Shown piece after piece: positions 42,081-42,125 of a DNA stretch of 42,125 bases (within the stretch, counting starts at the first letter, position 1; every line of letters starts with the position of its first letter). Origin of the DNA: Candidatus Choladousia intestinavium. GTDB taxonomy: Bacteria; Bacillota; Clostridia; Lachnospirales; Lachnospiraceae. The notes under the pieces are model-generated. The model was given only the letters and a program-made list of their open reading frames with translations. It did not search any database and had not been told where the DNA came from. Location: NCBI GenBank assembly GCA_018712785.1, contig DVGK01000007.1, positions 1 through 42,125 on the forward strand, written 5' to 3'. The position numbers and the translations under genes were made by a program.

Positions 42081-42125
42081 GTGCTCCAATAATATAATTT
42101 ATTTCTTAGAAAAAGTCAAGGGGTT

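Overview
The window looks like chromosome from a Gram-positive clostridium, most likely a Lachnospiraceae-type gut anaerobe. The grounds are a base composition near one-half G+C, strong AGGAGG-type ribosome binding sites, the Firmicutes order dgt-dnaG-rpoD-trmK, a bacterial type A RNase P RNA, ATP-dependent PEP carboxykinase, and several families common in that group (small CDCPAC protein, DUF134/NifX pair, DUF1848 protein, InlB-repeat surface protein). No phage, insertion sequence, integrase or CRISPR array was seen. Species cannot be named from the sequence alone.

Layout. 1-3415: a tight + strand operon of nucleoside phosphorylase, Nudix hydrolase, serine beta-lactamase-like protein and DUF1848 protein, facing pckA across a shared terminator. 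5067-6443: a long regulatory gap, the small CDCPAC protein and a GNAT acetyltransferase. 6437-6830: a decayed minus-strand fragment. 6859-9757: a promoter, a short leader peptide and hairpins in front of an MFS efflux pump, then yaaA and a flavodoxin-like oxidoreductase. 9758-13115: L25/Ctc, an XRE regulator with its own dyad operator, a hypothetical protein and a methyltransferase. 13327-14402: DUF134 regulator and NifX-like protein on the minus strand, divergent from an NCS2 purine permease.

15795-21795 is an arginine biosynthesis locus: argG on the minus strand, divergent from argCJBD, with two tandem ARG-box-like sites between them. 21900-28666 holds a YdcZ transporter and then comEA, a two-component system, a GerMN lipoprotein and comEC, so DNA-uptake genes bracket an envelope signalling module. 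28765-33459 is the macromolecular synthesis group (dgt, dnaG, rpoD, trmK), followed by a TGS-domain nucleoside kinase, a membrane-anchored GDPD phosphodiesterase and rnpB. 37926-40928 is a 1000-residue surface protein with about seven InlB-like repeats, a 36-bp tandem repeat tract and a C-terminal anchor lacking LPXTG. A PHP phosphoesterase and tRNA-Glu(CTC) close the window on the minus strand.

The items most worth a second look are the leader-peptide attenuator before the MFS pump, the histidine kinase with no standard start codon near its partner's stop, the hairpin-repeat sequence apparently captured in frame inside the GDPD gene, and the two-component/lipoprotein genes lodged between comEA and comEC. 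I did not identify a clearly new multi-gene system.
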